64,000 nucleotides of DNA from Mantis religiosa (taxonomy: Eukaryota; Arthropoda; Insecta; Mantodea; Mantidae): contig CM060958.1 in NCBI GenBank assembly GCA_030765055.1, positions 110,104,127 through 110,168,126 of the forward strand, read 5' to 3'. The translations under genes and the position numbers were made by a program. Under the pieces are notes generated by a model. That model was given only the letters and a program-made list of their open reading frames with translations, had not been told where the DNA came from and did not search any database. Positions within the stretch are counted from its first letter, which is position 1. Each line of letters starts with the position of its first letter. Of this stretch, positions 54,015 through 64,000 are shown piece after piece.

Positions 54015-54190
54015 TGAAGTAGTATCTACCCTCTTGTTTACGACTGATCTCAAGGTCGCGGGTTCATACCAATGGTGTTTAATTCTGGCTAAAAGAATCA
54101 GTACATTTACTGGCATATGAAAGAACTCCTGAGGGACGAAATTCCGGCAAACTAGCGGTGCTGATTACATCCTGGCGATTGACGCGTCCT
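54015..54190 (+). repeat. SINE-D, tRNA-headed SINE fragment
   Basis: Head part 'gtagtatctaccctcttg', B box 'cgcgggttcatacc', then 'ggcatatgaaagaactcctg' and 'gacgaaattccggca', 'gcggtgctgat'. I know this body from widespread insect SINEs. Only one copy lies in the window. Confidence 0.55.
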
Positions 54191-54699
54191 TGACAAGCAA
54201 AATATGTATTTTTTTTTCTTTGCTTATTTATTTTATATGCACAAAAGAAAAATATAACAAATGGTACTGGATTCCCATGTCGAGAGAAACTTTTAAGATT
54301 TGTAGAACATAAAGCGGGTAAGATCGACGTAACGTACTCTCTAAAAAAAATAAATCTTATCCCTCTGAATTTAGAATTACAAGCAAATTAATACAAGCGA
54401 ATTAAAGTTAACGTAACTTTTTCTGAATTATGCATACTTAGTACTTTTAAGGACTTTCAATTCATAAGACAAAGTTACTAAAGGAAAACTGCCCCGGCAC
54501 ATTTTAATTGTTTTGTTTATTTAATGTATACCACTCCAATGAATTCAAATCCTTTGTAAAACAAACCTAGAAGAACATAAGCCATAAGCAATTATTAACA
54601 CATAAGTAATAACATTATTAATAATAAAACATTTATTCATTTATTTCAAATATAATTATATACAATATGCTGGAAAATTTTAATTAGGGTTTTGAATGT
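54191..54699. other. AT-rich DNA without recognisable feature
   Basis: No coding or repeat signal recognised before the PLE homology begins. Confidence 0.35.
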
Positions 54700-55200
54700 T
54701 AATAAACATTTTAAAAATATATGTTTAAGAATTTGGTATAACTTTAGTTCCTCAAAATACATACAGTATTAAACATTTGCTAAATTTCTCTAAAAATATA
54801 ATTCCCTACTAATAAAAATCTGGTATTTATCAATTTAATTGTTTATATTGTGATAAAGTTTATATTGAAAAGACAAAACGTACTTTAGAAACCAGAACGA
54901 GAGAACATTTTCGTAGCATTAAGTATAAACAAACTGATAAATCGGCCGTAGTAGATCATTTTTGGACATTTAACCATGAAATATATCCACAAGTTAAATT
55001 ATTAAAACAATAATATGGTCCGATATATTTAATGGTCTGTGAAAACATATTTATTTTAAAAAATAAACATCGCGTAATGAATTTTGAAATACCGGCAGTC
55101 AATTCTGTTTTTAAGTTTATTTCATTTTCAGATTTTGGTAGTACTGGTGAAAACATAGTGACATCTAGTGATCGTAACGTTGATAACGAGGTTGTTTGAG
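54700..55200 (+). pseudogene. Penelope-like element, 3' end with GIY-YIG relic
   Basis: Starts in the end of the RT ('FGITL', 'VPQNTY'), then 'SGIYQFNCLYCDKVYIEKTKR', where the YIG of GIY-YIG is YIE. It continues 'LETRTREHFRSIKYKQTDK', 'AVVDHF.TFNHEI' and the conserved tail 'FILKNKHRVMNFEIPAVNS'. Same family as 44700-46010 and uninterrupted, so it shows what the other copy looked like before the foldback insertion. A few stops; 5'-truncated. Confidence 0.8.
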
Positions 55201-55622
55201 ATGATGATGTGATTGAGTTTCCACGAAATGGCGATCCTTATCAATTAACAATAACTTTTGCAGACATTTTTAAGATAAGTGAAGTTTTAAGTTACAAATT
55301 AAATATATTTGCATATTACTTGTTGCTCCACTTTAACTAGCTTCATATTTTACGTATTTAGAATTTATAAGTTTATTATGGATGTCAAACTTTAAAACTA
55401 TTTCGTCATTTTAGTTAAACTAATTGTTAATTTAGCAGCAATATGCCCATTTTCATTATACAAGGGGCGTCCAGAAAGTAAGTTCTGTTTCAATTTATCT
55501 CCGCTGCAGCGCTGCGATCGCAGTTCCGCACATGCACGGTAGACGCTCTGTATCAAGGAGAAGAAACGTGCGCCATTGAGAGATCGCTGTCAGTCATTTA
55601 CGTTTTGTTGTGTTTGTTTACA

Positions 55623-56249
55623 ATGTCGGTGTTGACTGAAAATGCCCCCGCTTGTTAAATCAGATCTGTGATTCGTTTTCTGAATGCTAGGAAAGAGAAA
55701 CCAATTGATATTTGTCGTCAAATTTGCGATGTCTTCGGACAAAATGCGATGAGTGATACAATGGTGAGAAGATGGGTCCGACAGTTCAATGAAGGACGTA
55801 GTGAAGTGCACGATGAAGAACGAAGTGGGCGTCCATCTTTGGTTACAGAAGAACTGATTCACGCGATTGGTGACAAGATCCAGGATAACCGCAAGTTTAC
55901 AATTAGTGCTCTCGCTATGGAATTTCCCCAAATCTCACGATCACTAGTTCATGAACTTTTTACCAAAAAACTGAAATTTCGTAAACTTCGCTCACGTTGG
56001 GTGCCAAAGATTCTTACTGAGCATCTCAAAACAAAACTGATGGGTAGTGCACTTCAGTTTTTGACCTGTTATGATGAAGGTGGCGAAGAATTTCTGACAC
56101 AGTCACAGGAGATGAAACTTGGGTCTCTAACGATACCTCTGAGAGTAAGCGTCAATCAATGGAATAGAGCCACGCCTCATTCTCAGCAAAGGTTAGGCTG
56201 AAACAAATCTTGACACCTCGGAAAATGATGTGCACAGTGTTCTGGGACA
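55623..56249 (+). pseudogene. Mariner M4 transposase, N-terminal piece
   Basis: Begins ATG at 55623 (MSVLTENAPAC, then a stop). The frame 55668-56201 holds the paired HTH domain: 'VIRFLNARKEKPIDICRQI', 'MVRRWVRQFNEGRSEVHDE' and 'RSGRPS', then 'HELFTKKLKFRKLRSRWVP' (the linker before the catalytic domain). A shift near 56100 moves to 'VTGDETWVSNDTSESKRQ', which has the first catalytic Asp, and 'MCTVFWD', where the retroposon insertions interrupt it. Confidence 0.85.
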
Positions 56250-56787
56250 ATCAATCAATCAATCAATCAATCAATTCATGCGAGAGGTTCTACTCCCATT
56301 AGTCCTGGACCCGTAGGACCAAGGATCTGGGCCTCCTTCAACCAGGGAGTTACCGAGCTGTCCCAAAAGGGCACCCGGCGCCTCCGTGGGGCTTTCCATA
56401 GGGCAAGACCTAGAGACTAACAAGCTGTCCTATGGACTCAAGACGGGATGGAAGTGGACACGCCACATACGCGTGCCAACACCAAAGTGGGAAGGCTACC
56501 GATATGACCTAGGTGGGGCCACCTGGTGATCTAGCACACCTTCTACTAGCTATACAGCCTAGTACGCGGGAATATTAATGGCTTCCCTCAACCCCGTCCG
56601 GAGACGTACCCGATCTCTCATGGGTATGAGGAACCACTGCCCCCTCGAGTCCAACCCAACTGTCACGGAGGGCCTCGAATGTTCGGCCCGAGGTTCCTCT
56701 AATGACGTCAGAGGTACCACGAGTGCTAGGGGTCCGGAGCGCTCGCACCACGGCAGCTGAAGGGGACGGATCCCCTCCCCTGCGGGG
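56250..56787 (-). mobile_element. 538-bp retroposon with (ATTG)n tail and 14-bp TSD
   Basis: Lies between AGTGTTCTGGGACA at 56236-56249 and 56788-56801. On the minus strand it starts in a GC-rich block ('gggaggggatccgtcccc') and ends in seven or so ATTG units (plus 'aatcaatcaatcaatc'). GC-rich throughout compared with surroundings. No open frame is convincing. The tail type and TSD indicate LINE-driven insertion. It could be a SINE, or a 5'-truncated 3' UTR of an unrecognised LINE. Confidence 0.75.
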
Positions 56788-57401
56788 AGTGTTCTGGGAC
56801 AAAAAAAATAAAATCTGCATGAACTATGCCCTGGTGCCTTGAGTCTATACCAGGACATAAGTTCCACAGTTACATCTCTTTATTGTTATTACATTTCTTG
56901 AGATTGGAACATTGTTACATTTCGCAGATTACCAATATCTAAACTAACTACTCCTTACCTACTAAGCTATCTAACCTATAGCAGCCGGTTTCCCAGCTGC
57001 TTTACATATATTTTTAATCTATATCCTAAGCTGGCAGTTCTACTCTATTATAAAACATTCTGACTAGTTAGATTAACAATACATGTGGATGAAAAACTGT
57101 TTACTGCCAGCACTTTCTACCAATCTGCTATCTATCAATTTAATTTCAACAATTGTTGTCTCTAGCTATCTTCGCTATCAGATGAGCTCCGTGTGATGAT
57201 CTGTTGTGGCTGTCCCCTTCTCCTCTCAGCCCATTCTTGACGTCCTGTTGTGGTCCGAAGTTGCCTACGTCTATTCATGGATTGGTCGCCCTGTTCTGGC
57301 CTGAGATCTGCGCCATTTCTATCCTCTTCTTCGACGTGGGCATTTATTTCTTGTTGCCTTATTCTTTGTGACCTTCTTGGTGATTCGTCCTGGTTTTGGT
57401 G

Positions 57402-60400
57402 TTACTGCTGGTGTATTGCGTCCGTTATTTGCATTTCCGCTGGTCTTCTGTACTCTTCCATGACTATTTTCGATATCTTTGCCACCATTCTGTTCACTAT
57501 ACACAAATCCTCGTGACTTCTTACGATGTGCCAAACTGCTTTTCCTGCTAGCACTGCGCGTTCATCTTGTACCTCATCGTTGTATTTCGTACATTCAAAG
57601 ATCACATGTTCGGGGTTGCCTACTACATCACATGTATTACATTTATCACTTTCCTGCTTCGAATCTTCGCAAAATATGTATCAAATGGGCCGTGTCCTGT
57701 AATATATTGAATGCTCTCCTTAGTTGGTGATACAGTTAATCTTAATCTCTCTCTTATGCTGGGGAATAGATCATATACTCTTCTACCTTTCTCCGCTTGA
57801 TTCCATTCTTTTTGCCATTTGTCTATTAAAATTTTTCTTGCCTCTCTCCTTGTATTGCACGGTCTTCCTAAAATTTTGATGACCTGTTCTTGCTCTTGTT
57901 TTTTCATCCAATACATTGTTGCCCGCAATTTTACCGTTAGGTCAATCGGCCATATGGCTAGAATCACTAGTAAGGCCATCGTTGGAACTGTTTTAATTAA
58001 TCCCATACACCTTATTAAAGTTTGTCGTTGAGTACTCCTCAGTCTTTGTACATTTTTCACTAGGCTAGCTCTATGCGCCCAAACACTGGATCCATATCCT
58101 ATTATTCCTGTTAGTATAGCTGTGTGATATGTCCTTGTTGCTGCTAGTGGGATTTTATATTTATATTGAGCCATCGTTGCTAGCTTCATCATCGTTTTTC
58201 CGGCCTTGTCTCTGACTTTCTCTATATGCTTATCAAAGTGTAATTTCTCATCCACGTTTATTCCCAAATACTTAAAAACACTTTCTCGTCGTATATTGGT
58301 ACCATTTACTTTAATGAGGGGATTTCTTTCTAATTTTCCTTTTAATAGCATATAAGCAGATTTATGAGGTGCTATTTGTAATTTTACTTCATTACACCAT
58401 TCTTCTAACAAAGTCACTACACTTCGAGCTTTTCTTTCAATTTCCCTTCTATTATTTGCCTCGATCATAATCATAAGGTCGTCGGCGTAGGCTATAACAT
58501 CGAAGGTATCCTCATGTTGTGCAATCCTTTCCAGTATTGGTTCCGTCATAATGTCCCAAAACAAAGGGCCTAATATTTATCCTTGTGGACAACCTTTGCT
58601 TATTTCTTTTGTTACCATATCATTCTCTCCTTTTAAATATACTCTCCGATCTCTACAATAATCTAATAAACTATTATATATGCACCTTGGATAATTATTT
58701 TCTCTCATGATTTTAAAAAGTTCTGGCCACCATAAATTGTCAAAAGCACCAGATATGTCAAAGAACATGGACACCACATATTTACTGGAACTTATAGAAA
58801 CATTTTTAATTGCGCAGTTTATTGCATCCTCTGTAGATTTACCCTTTCTAAACCCGAATTGTTTTTCTGTTTCTCCAATCATTAGTCTATATTCAGTTAT
58901 TCTCTTCAGCAACAACTTTTCTTGTAGTTTGCCTAAAGTATTTAACAGACAAATCGGTCTATAGGATTTTGCATCTGTAGCTTCCTTATCTTTGGATTTT
59001 CTCAGGATTACGAGATTGGCCTCCTTCCAGATATATGGAATTCTTCCTTCCACTAGACATTGATTTATGAGCCTACACATATGCATCGATATAAGAGGTT
59101 CTAACTGCTGCAACACTTCAGATTGAATACCATCTGGTCCCGGGGCTTTGCCTATCCTTAGCTCCTTAATTGCTATTTTTACCTCTTGTATATCGAAAGG
59201 ATATACTACCCTGTCGTTTAAGTAATATTGATTCATCTGTTTTTTAATTCGATGTATAACTTCATCATTCTCGACCCTTTCATCTGGTAGTAATCTTTCT
59301 AGTAAGAGCAGATTCTTTCCAATTTTTAGTGAAGTGTCCATTTCCTTTACTTATAGTTGACAGAACTTCGGGAGCCGCAATCTTTTCCATAACTAATTTA
59401 TACGGAACACCCCATACATTTTCATTTAGAGTTTCTTCTACCATCGTATCCCATGATTTCATCCTAGTATCCCTTAGTTTCTGTTTGTATCTATCTTTTA
59501 GCTCTTGATATCTTAAAAGATTAAAATTCCTTTCATTTGCTGTTTTACTTTTTTGGTAGACCTTCCATGCCTTTCTCGCCTTCCTTCTAAGGTCCTGTAG
59601 TTGATCGGTCCAAATTACTGCTTCTTGCATCCTACACTTGTTTTTGGTTAGACCTTCGTGCATGGCATACTGTATCCTTTCTGTTAACATTTTGGCCTGG
59701 GCATCAATGTTCAGTTGCTGTATTTCCACTGGTATAATAAAATTTTCTCTAACTTTGCACCAGTTTGCATTTTTAATCTTGTATAATTCTCTGCCTCTCC
59801 TAATTTGTGTATCATATCGCCCTTCATAATCTATGTCAAAGTATATCAGATTATGATCACTAGAGGTTACTTGCTGTGTTACAATCCATTTCCGTATTTT
59901 ATTATAAATATAACCTTTGGCTAATGTAAAATCAATATTTTCGTAAGCATCCGCACGATTCATAAATGTGTAAGGATTATTCGGTTGATTTACAATCTGA
60001 ATATTATACGTTGTAATCATTTCTTCCATTTTTAATCCTTTTAAATCTGGAGTTTTGCTAAACCACAATTTTGACTTCGCATTAGCATCCATTGTATATA
60101 TTATAGCTGCATCAAAATATGCTTGCAAAATCTCCTCGGTCTTACTGATGTGTACTTCTATATCATCCATAAATTGGTAATAGTGGTTACAAAGTATGAA
60201 GTCTATACCCTTAGTTTGTATCTGTACACAGTTTACATGTTCGTCACAAAATTGAGATATTTTGGTTGCTTGTATGTTTTTATTGTTAATCAAAATCATT
60301 GCTTGGGGATTTTCCCCGTCATATATCTTACGTGCAGTTGCAGCCATATGTAACGGTTTTCCCCTAAGTGTATATGGTTCTTGAATACAGACAATATCCA

Positions 60401-60521
60401 GAGCCATTTCGTTTACAATTTTCCTCAATTCTATCATTACAGTCTTTGATCGTTGTGCATTTATCTGTGCTATTCTTATATTATGTACTCCTACCATTTC
60501 ACTAATTCTTGTACTGGCCAT
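57402..60521 (-). pseudogene. R1-like ORF2: endonuclease and reverse transcriptase
   Basis: ATG at 60519-60521 directly follows the ORF1 stop (TAAATG). The APE-type endonuclease is residues 1-220: 'RIAQINAQRS', 'VCIQEPYT', 'MDANAKSKLW' and 'SSDHNLIYFD'. A frameshift lies near 59305. The reverse transcriptase follows: 'GKAPGPDGIQSEVL', 'KSYRPICLLNTLGKLQE', 'FGFRKGKSTEDA', 'MFFDISGAFDNLWWP'. The motif 'KGCPQG' is followed by TAA (about 58579) in place of a Ser codon, then 'ILGPLFWD', and 'AYADDLMIMIEA' is intact. A second frameshift near 57640 precedes the C-terminal 'CNTCDVVGNPEHVIFEC' zinc knuckle; the true stop is at 57402. 'FDISGAFDN.WW' and 'CIQEPY' point to the R1 clade. Confidence 0.9.
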
Positions 60522-61139
60522 TTAAATAGATATATTTATTTGTTGTCCATAATCTGTTCGACCTATAAGCCTCTCAAAATGTATCCTATACAACGAGCAT
60601 TCCTTTCCACGTTTACAGGGGGCTTCTTCTTTAAGCTTACGATCTGGGTATCTTTGTTTTAAAAACTTCCTCCTTTCTGCACACGGGATACATATTGCTG
60701 GTTGATTCTTTTTATCGCATTCATTTTTGTTGTGATCCTCTTCACCGCAGTGAGCACAAACAACCTTACCTTTTGTACAGTATTTTGCCACATGTCCAAA
60801 GTTCTGGCATTTCATGCATGTTGCAACAACTACATAATCTTTTGCATTTACTGCTTGAAAGCCAAGGTAAATTTTCTCTTTTTTAAGAATTAGCCTCCGA
60901 ACGTATGGTGAAACATCCATAACATGGTGAACCGTATTAGCATTTCTTGGACCAGTTTTGAACCTCATGTTTACTTGTTGATTGAATTTTTCCCATGACA
61001 TCTCCTCCTCAAAGTTTTGGTGATACATGTTTTCTTTGATTGTTTCCTCTTTTTCGCTTGATATTACATCATACAGAATTATTAGCGGGTTCCTCTTTTT
61101 CGGTAATTACACTTTTAATTTCATTTTCTTCAAACCTGG
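60522..61139 (-). pseudogene. R1-like ORF1 (gag), C-terminal part
   Basis: Open from about 61090 to the stop at 60522-60524. It has 'RNPLIILYDV' and 'NMYHQNFEEEMSWEKF' (the RNA-binding region before the knuckles), then CCHC knuckles 'CMKCQNFGHVAKYC' and 'CAHCGEEDHNKNEC' and a third Cys pair 'CIPCAERRKF'. A frameshift at about 61092 separates a short upstream stretch (SVITEK). The protein would coat the element RNA. The 5' part is lost at the insertion point, so the element could not make full-length ORF1. Confidence 0.88.
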
Positions 61140-61148
61140 TCTGGGACA

Positions 61149-61570
61149 GGAAAGGCATCTTACTCATTGATTTCTTACTGCGTGGTCAAACGATGACAGC
61201 AGATGTTTATTGCGAGACACTTAGGGAATTGCGCCATGCAATACAGAATAAGCGCCGAGGAATGATGTCAAAAGATGTTGCGTCCCTTCACGAAAACGCA
61301 CGATCACACACTGCAAATGTGACGAAAAACATTCTACAGGGATTTGATTCGGACGTGTTTGACCAGCCCCCGTACAGCCCTGACCTTGCTCCTGGTGACT
61401 TTCATCTGGTTTTTGCATCTTAAATCTTTCCTTGGCGATCATTACTTCAACAATGACCAAGAGGTGAAACAAAAGTTTCCAACTGGTTGAAGACACAGGT
61501 GGCAAACTTCTATGAAGAAGGTGTACAGAAACTTGTGCCTCGCTATGACAAATACCTGTAAAATTTCGGC
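61149..61570 (+). pseudogene. Mariner M4 transposase, C-terminal piece
   Basis: Resumes exactly where 56249 stopped: 'RKGILLIDFLLRGQTMTA', 'YCETLRELRHAIQNKRRG'. The second catalytic position is Glu in 'LHENARSHTA', and 34 residues later the third is Asp in 'PPYSPDLAPGDFHL'. A frameshift near 61405 leads to the last block ('NDQEVKQ', 'FYEEGVQKLVPRYDKYL'-like). The Asp-to-Glu change adds to the insertions in killing this copy. Confidence 0.85.
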
Positions 61571-61691
61571 AGTTATGTGGAAAAGTAGTTTAAGAGTTGT
61601 AGAATTTTTTGCAATAAATAATTTGTCTGTATCTGTATACAATTTAATTTTATTACCAAACAGAACTTACTTTCTGGATGTACCTCGTATA

Positions 61692-61869
61692 TGAAGTTGT
61701 ATAGAATCATTTATTAACATTTTAACTTGAACTTAATTTTTCTGTATGTTGAATATTTTGTGGCATATTTCAGTATGCTGTAATTATCATTTATCATTTA
61801 TTATAAATATCATTATATATATATATATATCGGGAATAGAGTTTAATTCTGTTAAATGTAGTATTTTTT
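61692..61869. other. AT-rich DNA with (TA)n tract
   Basis: A (TA)n run at about 61814-61830. Nothing else recognised. Confidence 0.4.
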
Positions 61870-62090
61870 CACATTGTTGAATCATATCGAATGAATGAAA
61901 TGGGAGAAATCATACTCAAATTTGTCCAGGGTCCAAAGAGTTTAGAGTTACCAGACATTCATATTTCAGGACAAGGGAGAAAGACCTGAAAAAACTTACC
62001 CAGATAACTCACTCTGACAGGGATTCGAATTTGGGAGCTCTTGAAGGTGAGACAGACACATTACTTACCAACCTACAGAGGTGGGCTAAA
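61870..62090 (-). repeat. SINE-A, diverged full-length
   Basis: Left: 'gttgaatcatatcgaatg', body 'tgtccagggtccaaagag', B box complement 'gggattcgaatttggg', head complement 'acctacagaggtgggct'. More diverged than other full-length copies. Confidence 0.75.
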
Positions 62091-62365
62091 GGTATGTGGG
62101 GTTTTTGTAAGAGTAATAAAAATTACTAATTTATCACATTACAGTAGTCATTTTAGGTACGGACTTTTACTTAGTCAAAATTTTGTTGTTTAAAAACGTT
62201 TTAAATTCTAGATTCATTTAAATTAAATAAAGATAATTAAAATGTTCGTGGATTTAGCTTAGGTTTGTTTCTCTTAAATATTTGCATTGTTTGTGTTTGT
62301 ATTCCATGGAAAATAATCTGTTGTTATCATTCGTTCGGGATTTTCATATATGGTTGAATGGAATA

Positions 62366-63640
62366 CGAGGGTGGTCTGAAAGGTTTCCGACCTCAACATT
62401 AAGATAGCAGCACTCGTAAATAAAAGCTAGTGAAATCGTTTTTGATCTGTTGACAGTTACTTCAAAATTTCAGTCATTTTGGACGCTCAATTCTTATGTA
62501 ACAGTCGTTTGAGTGAGTTGATGTAAGAGTTTTTATGAAAATGGACAAAATCGAGTAGGGAGCTGTCATTAAATATTTGTTTTTTGAAAAGCAATACGCC
62601 TACGCAAATCAAACATGAGTTGGATTCTGTGGATGAGGACTCTGCACCCTCATTTAGCACAATGAATTTTAGGCGGCTGAATTTAAAAGTTGACGTAATA
62701 GCTTGGGAGACGATGAACGTTCGGGACGTGCAAAAACTGCAACTACCAACGAAAGCATTGCCAAAGTTTCCTAAATGGTGCTATATGACCGCCGAATTAA
62801 CGTGAATGAGATAGCAGAGGCTATGAACATATCAAAAGAACGTGTTTGTTACATATTAAATCAACATTTAGACATTAGAAAGCTGTCCGCGCTTTGGGTG
62901 CCGCTTTTGTTCACGTTAGACCACAAACGTGTTCGAATGAACATTTCCAACGCTGTCTTGGTGTAGTCCAGGCGCAATAAATGCACGTTTTGGCGCCTAT
63001 TAATTACAGTAGATGAAACTTTGATACACTACTATACGCCCGAAACAAAAATAGTCCAGTGGACTGCAAAGGGGGAAGTGGCTCCAAAAAGCAAAAGCTG
63101 CTTTTTCGGCTGGGAAAGGGATGGCGATTGTTTTTTTGGTATAGTCATGGAGCTATTTTAATTGATCATCTTCAAAAAGGAAAAGCCACTACAGGAGCAT
63201 ACTACGCATCATTACTTGACAAGCTGAAGGCAGAACTTGCGGAAAAACAGTCACATCTGCAGAAAAAGAAAACCCTTTTTCACTAAGACACCACACCGTC
63301 TCACACCTCAGTGGTTGCAAAGGCGAAAATCCACGAATTACGGTTTGAACTCCTTGACCATCCGCCTTACTCACCACATCTAGCCCCAAGCATCTTCTGT
63401 TTGTTCCCTCATCTGAAAATTGCGCTCGGTGGACAGAGATTTTCATCAAATGAAAAGGCAGTCACCTCCGTGAACAATTATTTTTCAAAGAAAAACGTCG
63501 ATCAGTATTTGGACAGGTTACATACATGGGAGCATCGCTGGGAGAAGTTTGTAGAGTTACAAGGGGATTATGTTGAAACAAAATTCTGAAAAAAAATCTT
63601 GTATGTTTATTAGGTCAGATATTTTTTGAGATCACCCTCG
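62366..63640 (+). mobile_element. Mariner family M5, full-length, heavily decayed
   Basis: 1,275 bp between TA dinucleotides (62364-62365; 63641-63642). Ends 'cgagggtggtctgaaaggt' and the complement of 'ttttgagatcaccctcg'. Starts ATG at about 62535 with early stops. Confidence 0.92.
62535..63589 (+). pseudogene. Mariner M5 transposase pseudogene
   Basis: N-terminal half in shifting frames: 'GDDERSGRAKTATTNESI', 'INVNEIAEAMNISKERVCYI' (HTH), 'KLSALWVPLLFT'. Catalytic region: 'TVDETLIHYYTPETK' (first Asp intact), 'HGAILIDHLQKGKATTGAYY', a stop codon then 'DTTPSHTS' (second Asp intact after the stop), and 'PYSPHLAPSIF', where the third Asp is Ile. C-terminus 'LHTWEHRWEKFVELQGDYVE' ends at 63589. 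About ten lesions in total. Confidence 0.88.
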
Positions 63641-63789
63641 TATATATTCCCAAATGGGTTTAGCTCTGTCTCATATATAAACAAGCTTATGCCTTAGCAA
63701 CCCTTTCACCTTTTCCTGCTGACCTTTTTATGAGTATGAGTTTTCTTTTTTTTTTTCGAAATGCAAGTTACTAAAGCCCTCCCTTTGAT

Positions 63790-64000
63790 TTTTAAAACCT
63801 GCTATATATGTTGATGACATTTTTTGCTATTGTTCCCAATAGATAAATAAATGATGCTTTAAAATTACTAAATTTACAAGATAAAGCTATAAAATTCACA
63901 TTAGAAACTGAAATTGATGATTTTCTCCCTTTTTTGGATCTGAAGATAATAAGAAATAATAATAAATTGGATTTTGGTATTTATAGGAAATCTACTCGTG
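63790..64000 (+). pseudogene. Penelope-like element, RT fragment at window edge
   Basis: Contains the intact catalytic box 'YVDDIF' (about 63808-63825), then 'IKFTLETEIDDFLPFLDLKI' and 'LDFGIYRKST', the conserved region after the palm, running off the window end. It resembles the PLE at 11999-13251 in order. Early stops and shifts are visible. The 5' limit, at or before 63790, is uncertain. Confidence 0.8.

Larger units (their letters stand above)
56802..61139 (-). mobile_element. R1-clade-like LINE, 4.3 kb, few lesions
   Basis: Bounded by TCTGGGACA at 56793-56801 and 61140-61148. On the minus strand it has the C-terminal part of a gag-like ORF1, a full endonuclease-RT ORF2, and a 3' UTR of about 600 bp ending in a T-rich 'attttattttttttg'. 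The 5' end is cut within ORF1. The few frame lesions suggest recent insertion relative to other elements here. Confidence 0.9.
55461..61687 (+). mobile_element. Mariner family M4, split by two retroposons
   Basis: Ends 'caaggggcgtccagaaagt' after TA 55459-55460, and the complement 'cgaggtacatccagaaagt' before TA 61688-61689. The mariner sequence is continuous from 55461 to 56249 and from 61149 to 61687 (about 1.33 kb in all, normal size). Everything between is inserted DNA with target duplications. Confidence 0.92.

Noticed and set aside
57250..58964. Plus-strand open frames rich in Cys/Phe/Leu
   Set aside because: Antisense shadows of the R1-like ORF2.

Overview
The window reads as repeat-dense nuclear DNA from an insect. 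AT-rich unique-looking stretches are separated by hundreds of decayed transposon pieces, and I see no gene I can confidently assign to the host. Long TSD-bearing tRNA-derived SINEs, many mariner families, Penelope-like elements (PLEs), an R1-clade-like LINE, hAT relics and RTE/Jockey-type relics together suggest a large arthropod genome. The most abundant SINE, with a tRNA-Val(CAC)-like head, looks to me like one found in cockroaches. That species guess is inference from memory and not a database result. There are no bacterial-type operons, ribosome binding sites, CRISPR arrays, rRNAs or convincing functional tRNAs.

Layout. 0-4.5 kb: SINE-B pieces and a possible solo LTR. 4.5-9.8 kb: an unclassified TIR transposon ('DNA-X') seen once as a 1.5 kb palindrome and once as a near full-length copy nested in a SINE-B, followed by a deleted mariner-like copy. 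10-17 kb: a DUF4817-type mariner relative, SINE-C, a PLE with a 13-bp target duplication and a hammerhead-like motif, RTE and Jockey/CR1-like LINE relics, and a 266-bp (TACA)n tail. 17-24 kb: three mariners, a second DNA-X and a hAT relic. 24.8-26.2 kb: very AT-rich DNA. 26.8-33.6 kb: a complete but dead mariner, a retrocopy-like poly(A) remnant, SINE-B, a short hAT with both ends, and a mariner deletion derivative. 34-44 kb: mostly AT-rich filler with SINE-A fragments, an RTE relic, an orphan hammerhead-like motif, a small palindrome, a Mutator-like fragment and a hAT relic. 44.7-51.3 kb: a PLE split by a foldback insertion, further foldback SINEs, a mariner palindrome and a LINE 3' end. 52-64 kb: another copy of the same mariner deletion derivative, another PLE 3' end, and a mariner (55.46-61.69 kb) split by two retroposons inserted at the same bond, one a 4.3 kb R1-clade-like LINE with few lesions. 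Then another dead mariner and the start of one more PLE.

The most interesting signal is a family I call SINE-P. In four places a tRNA-like SINE sequence occurs as an inverted (hairpin) structure. Three of the four have clear 12-bp target duplications. One arm carries a conserved 3' extension with a small stem-loop that shows a compensating base change, and the interior differs between copies; one copy contains an inverted piece of mariner transposase. This is consistent with a retroposon that integrates as a snapped-back cDNA. Separate palindromes built from DNA-transposon ends show that inverted duplication recurs in this locus. The elements are annotated as pseudogenes or mobile elements because every recognisable ORF is broken.
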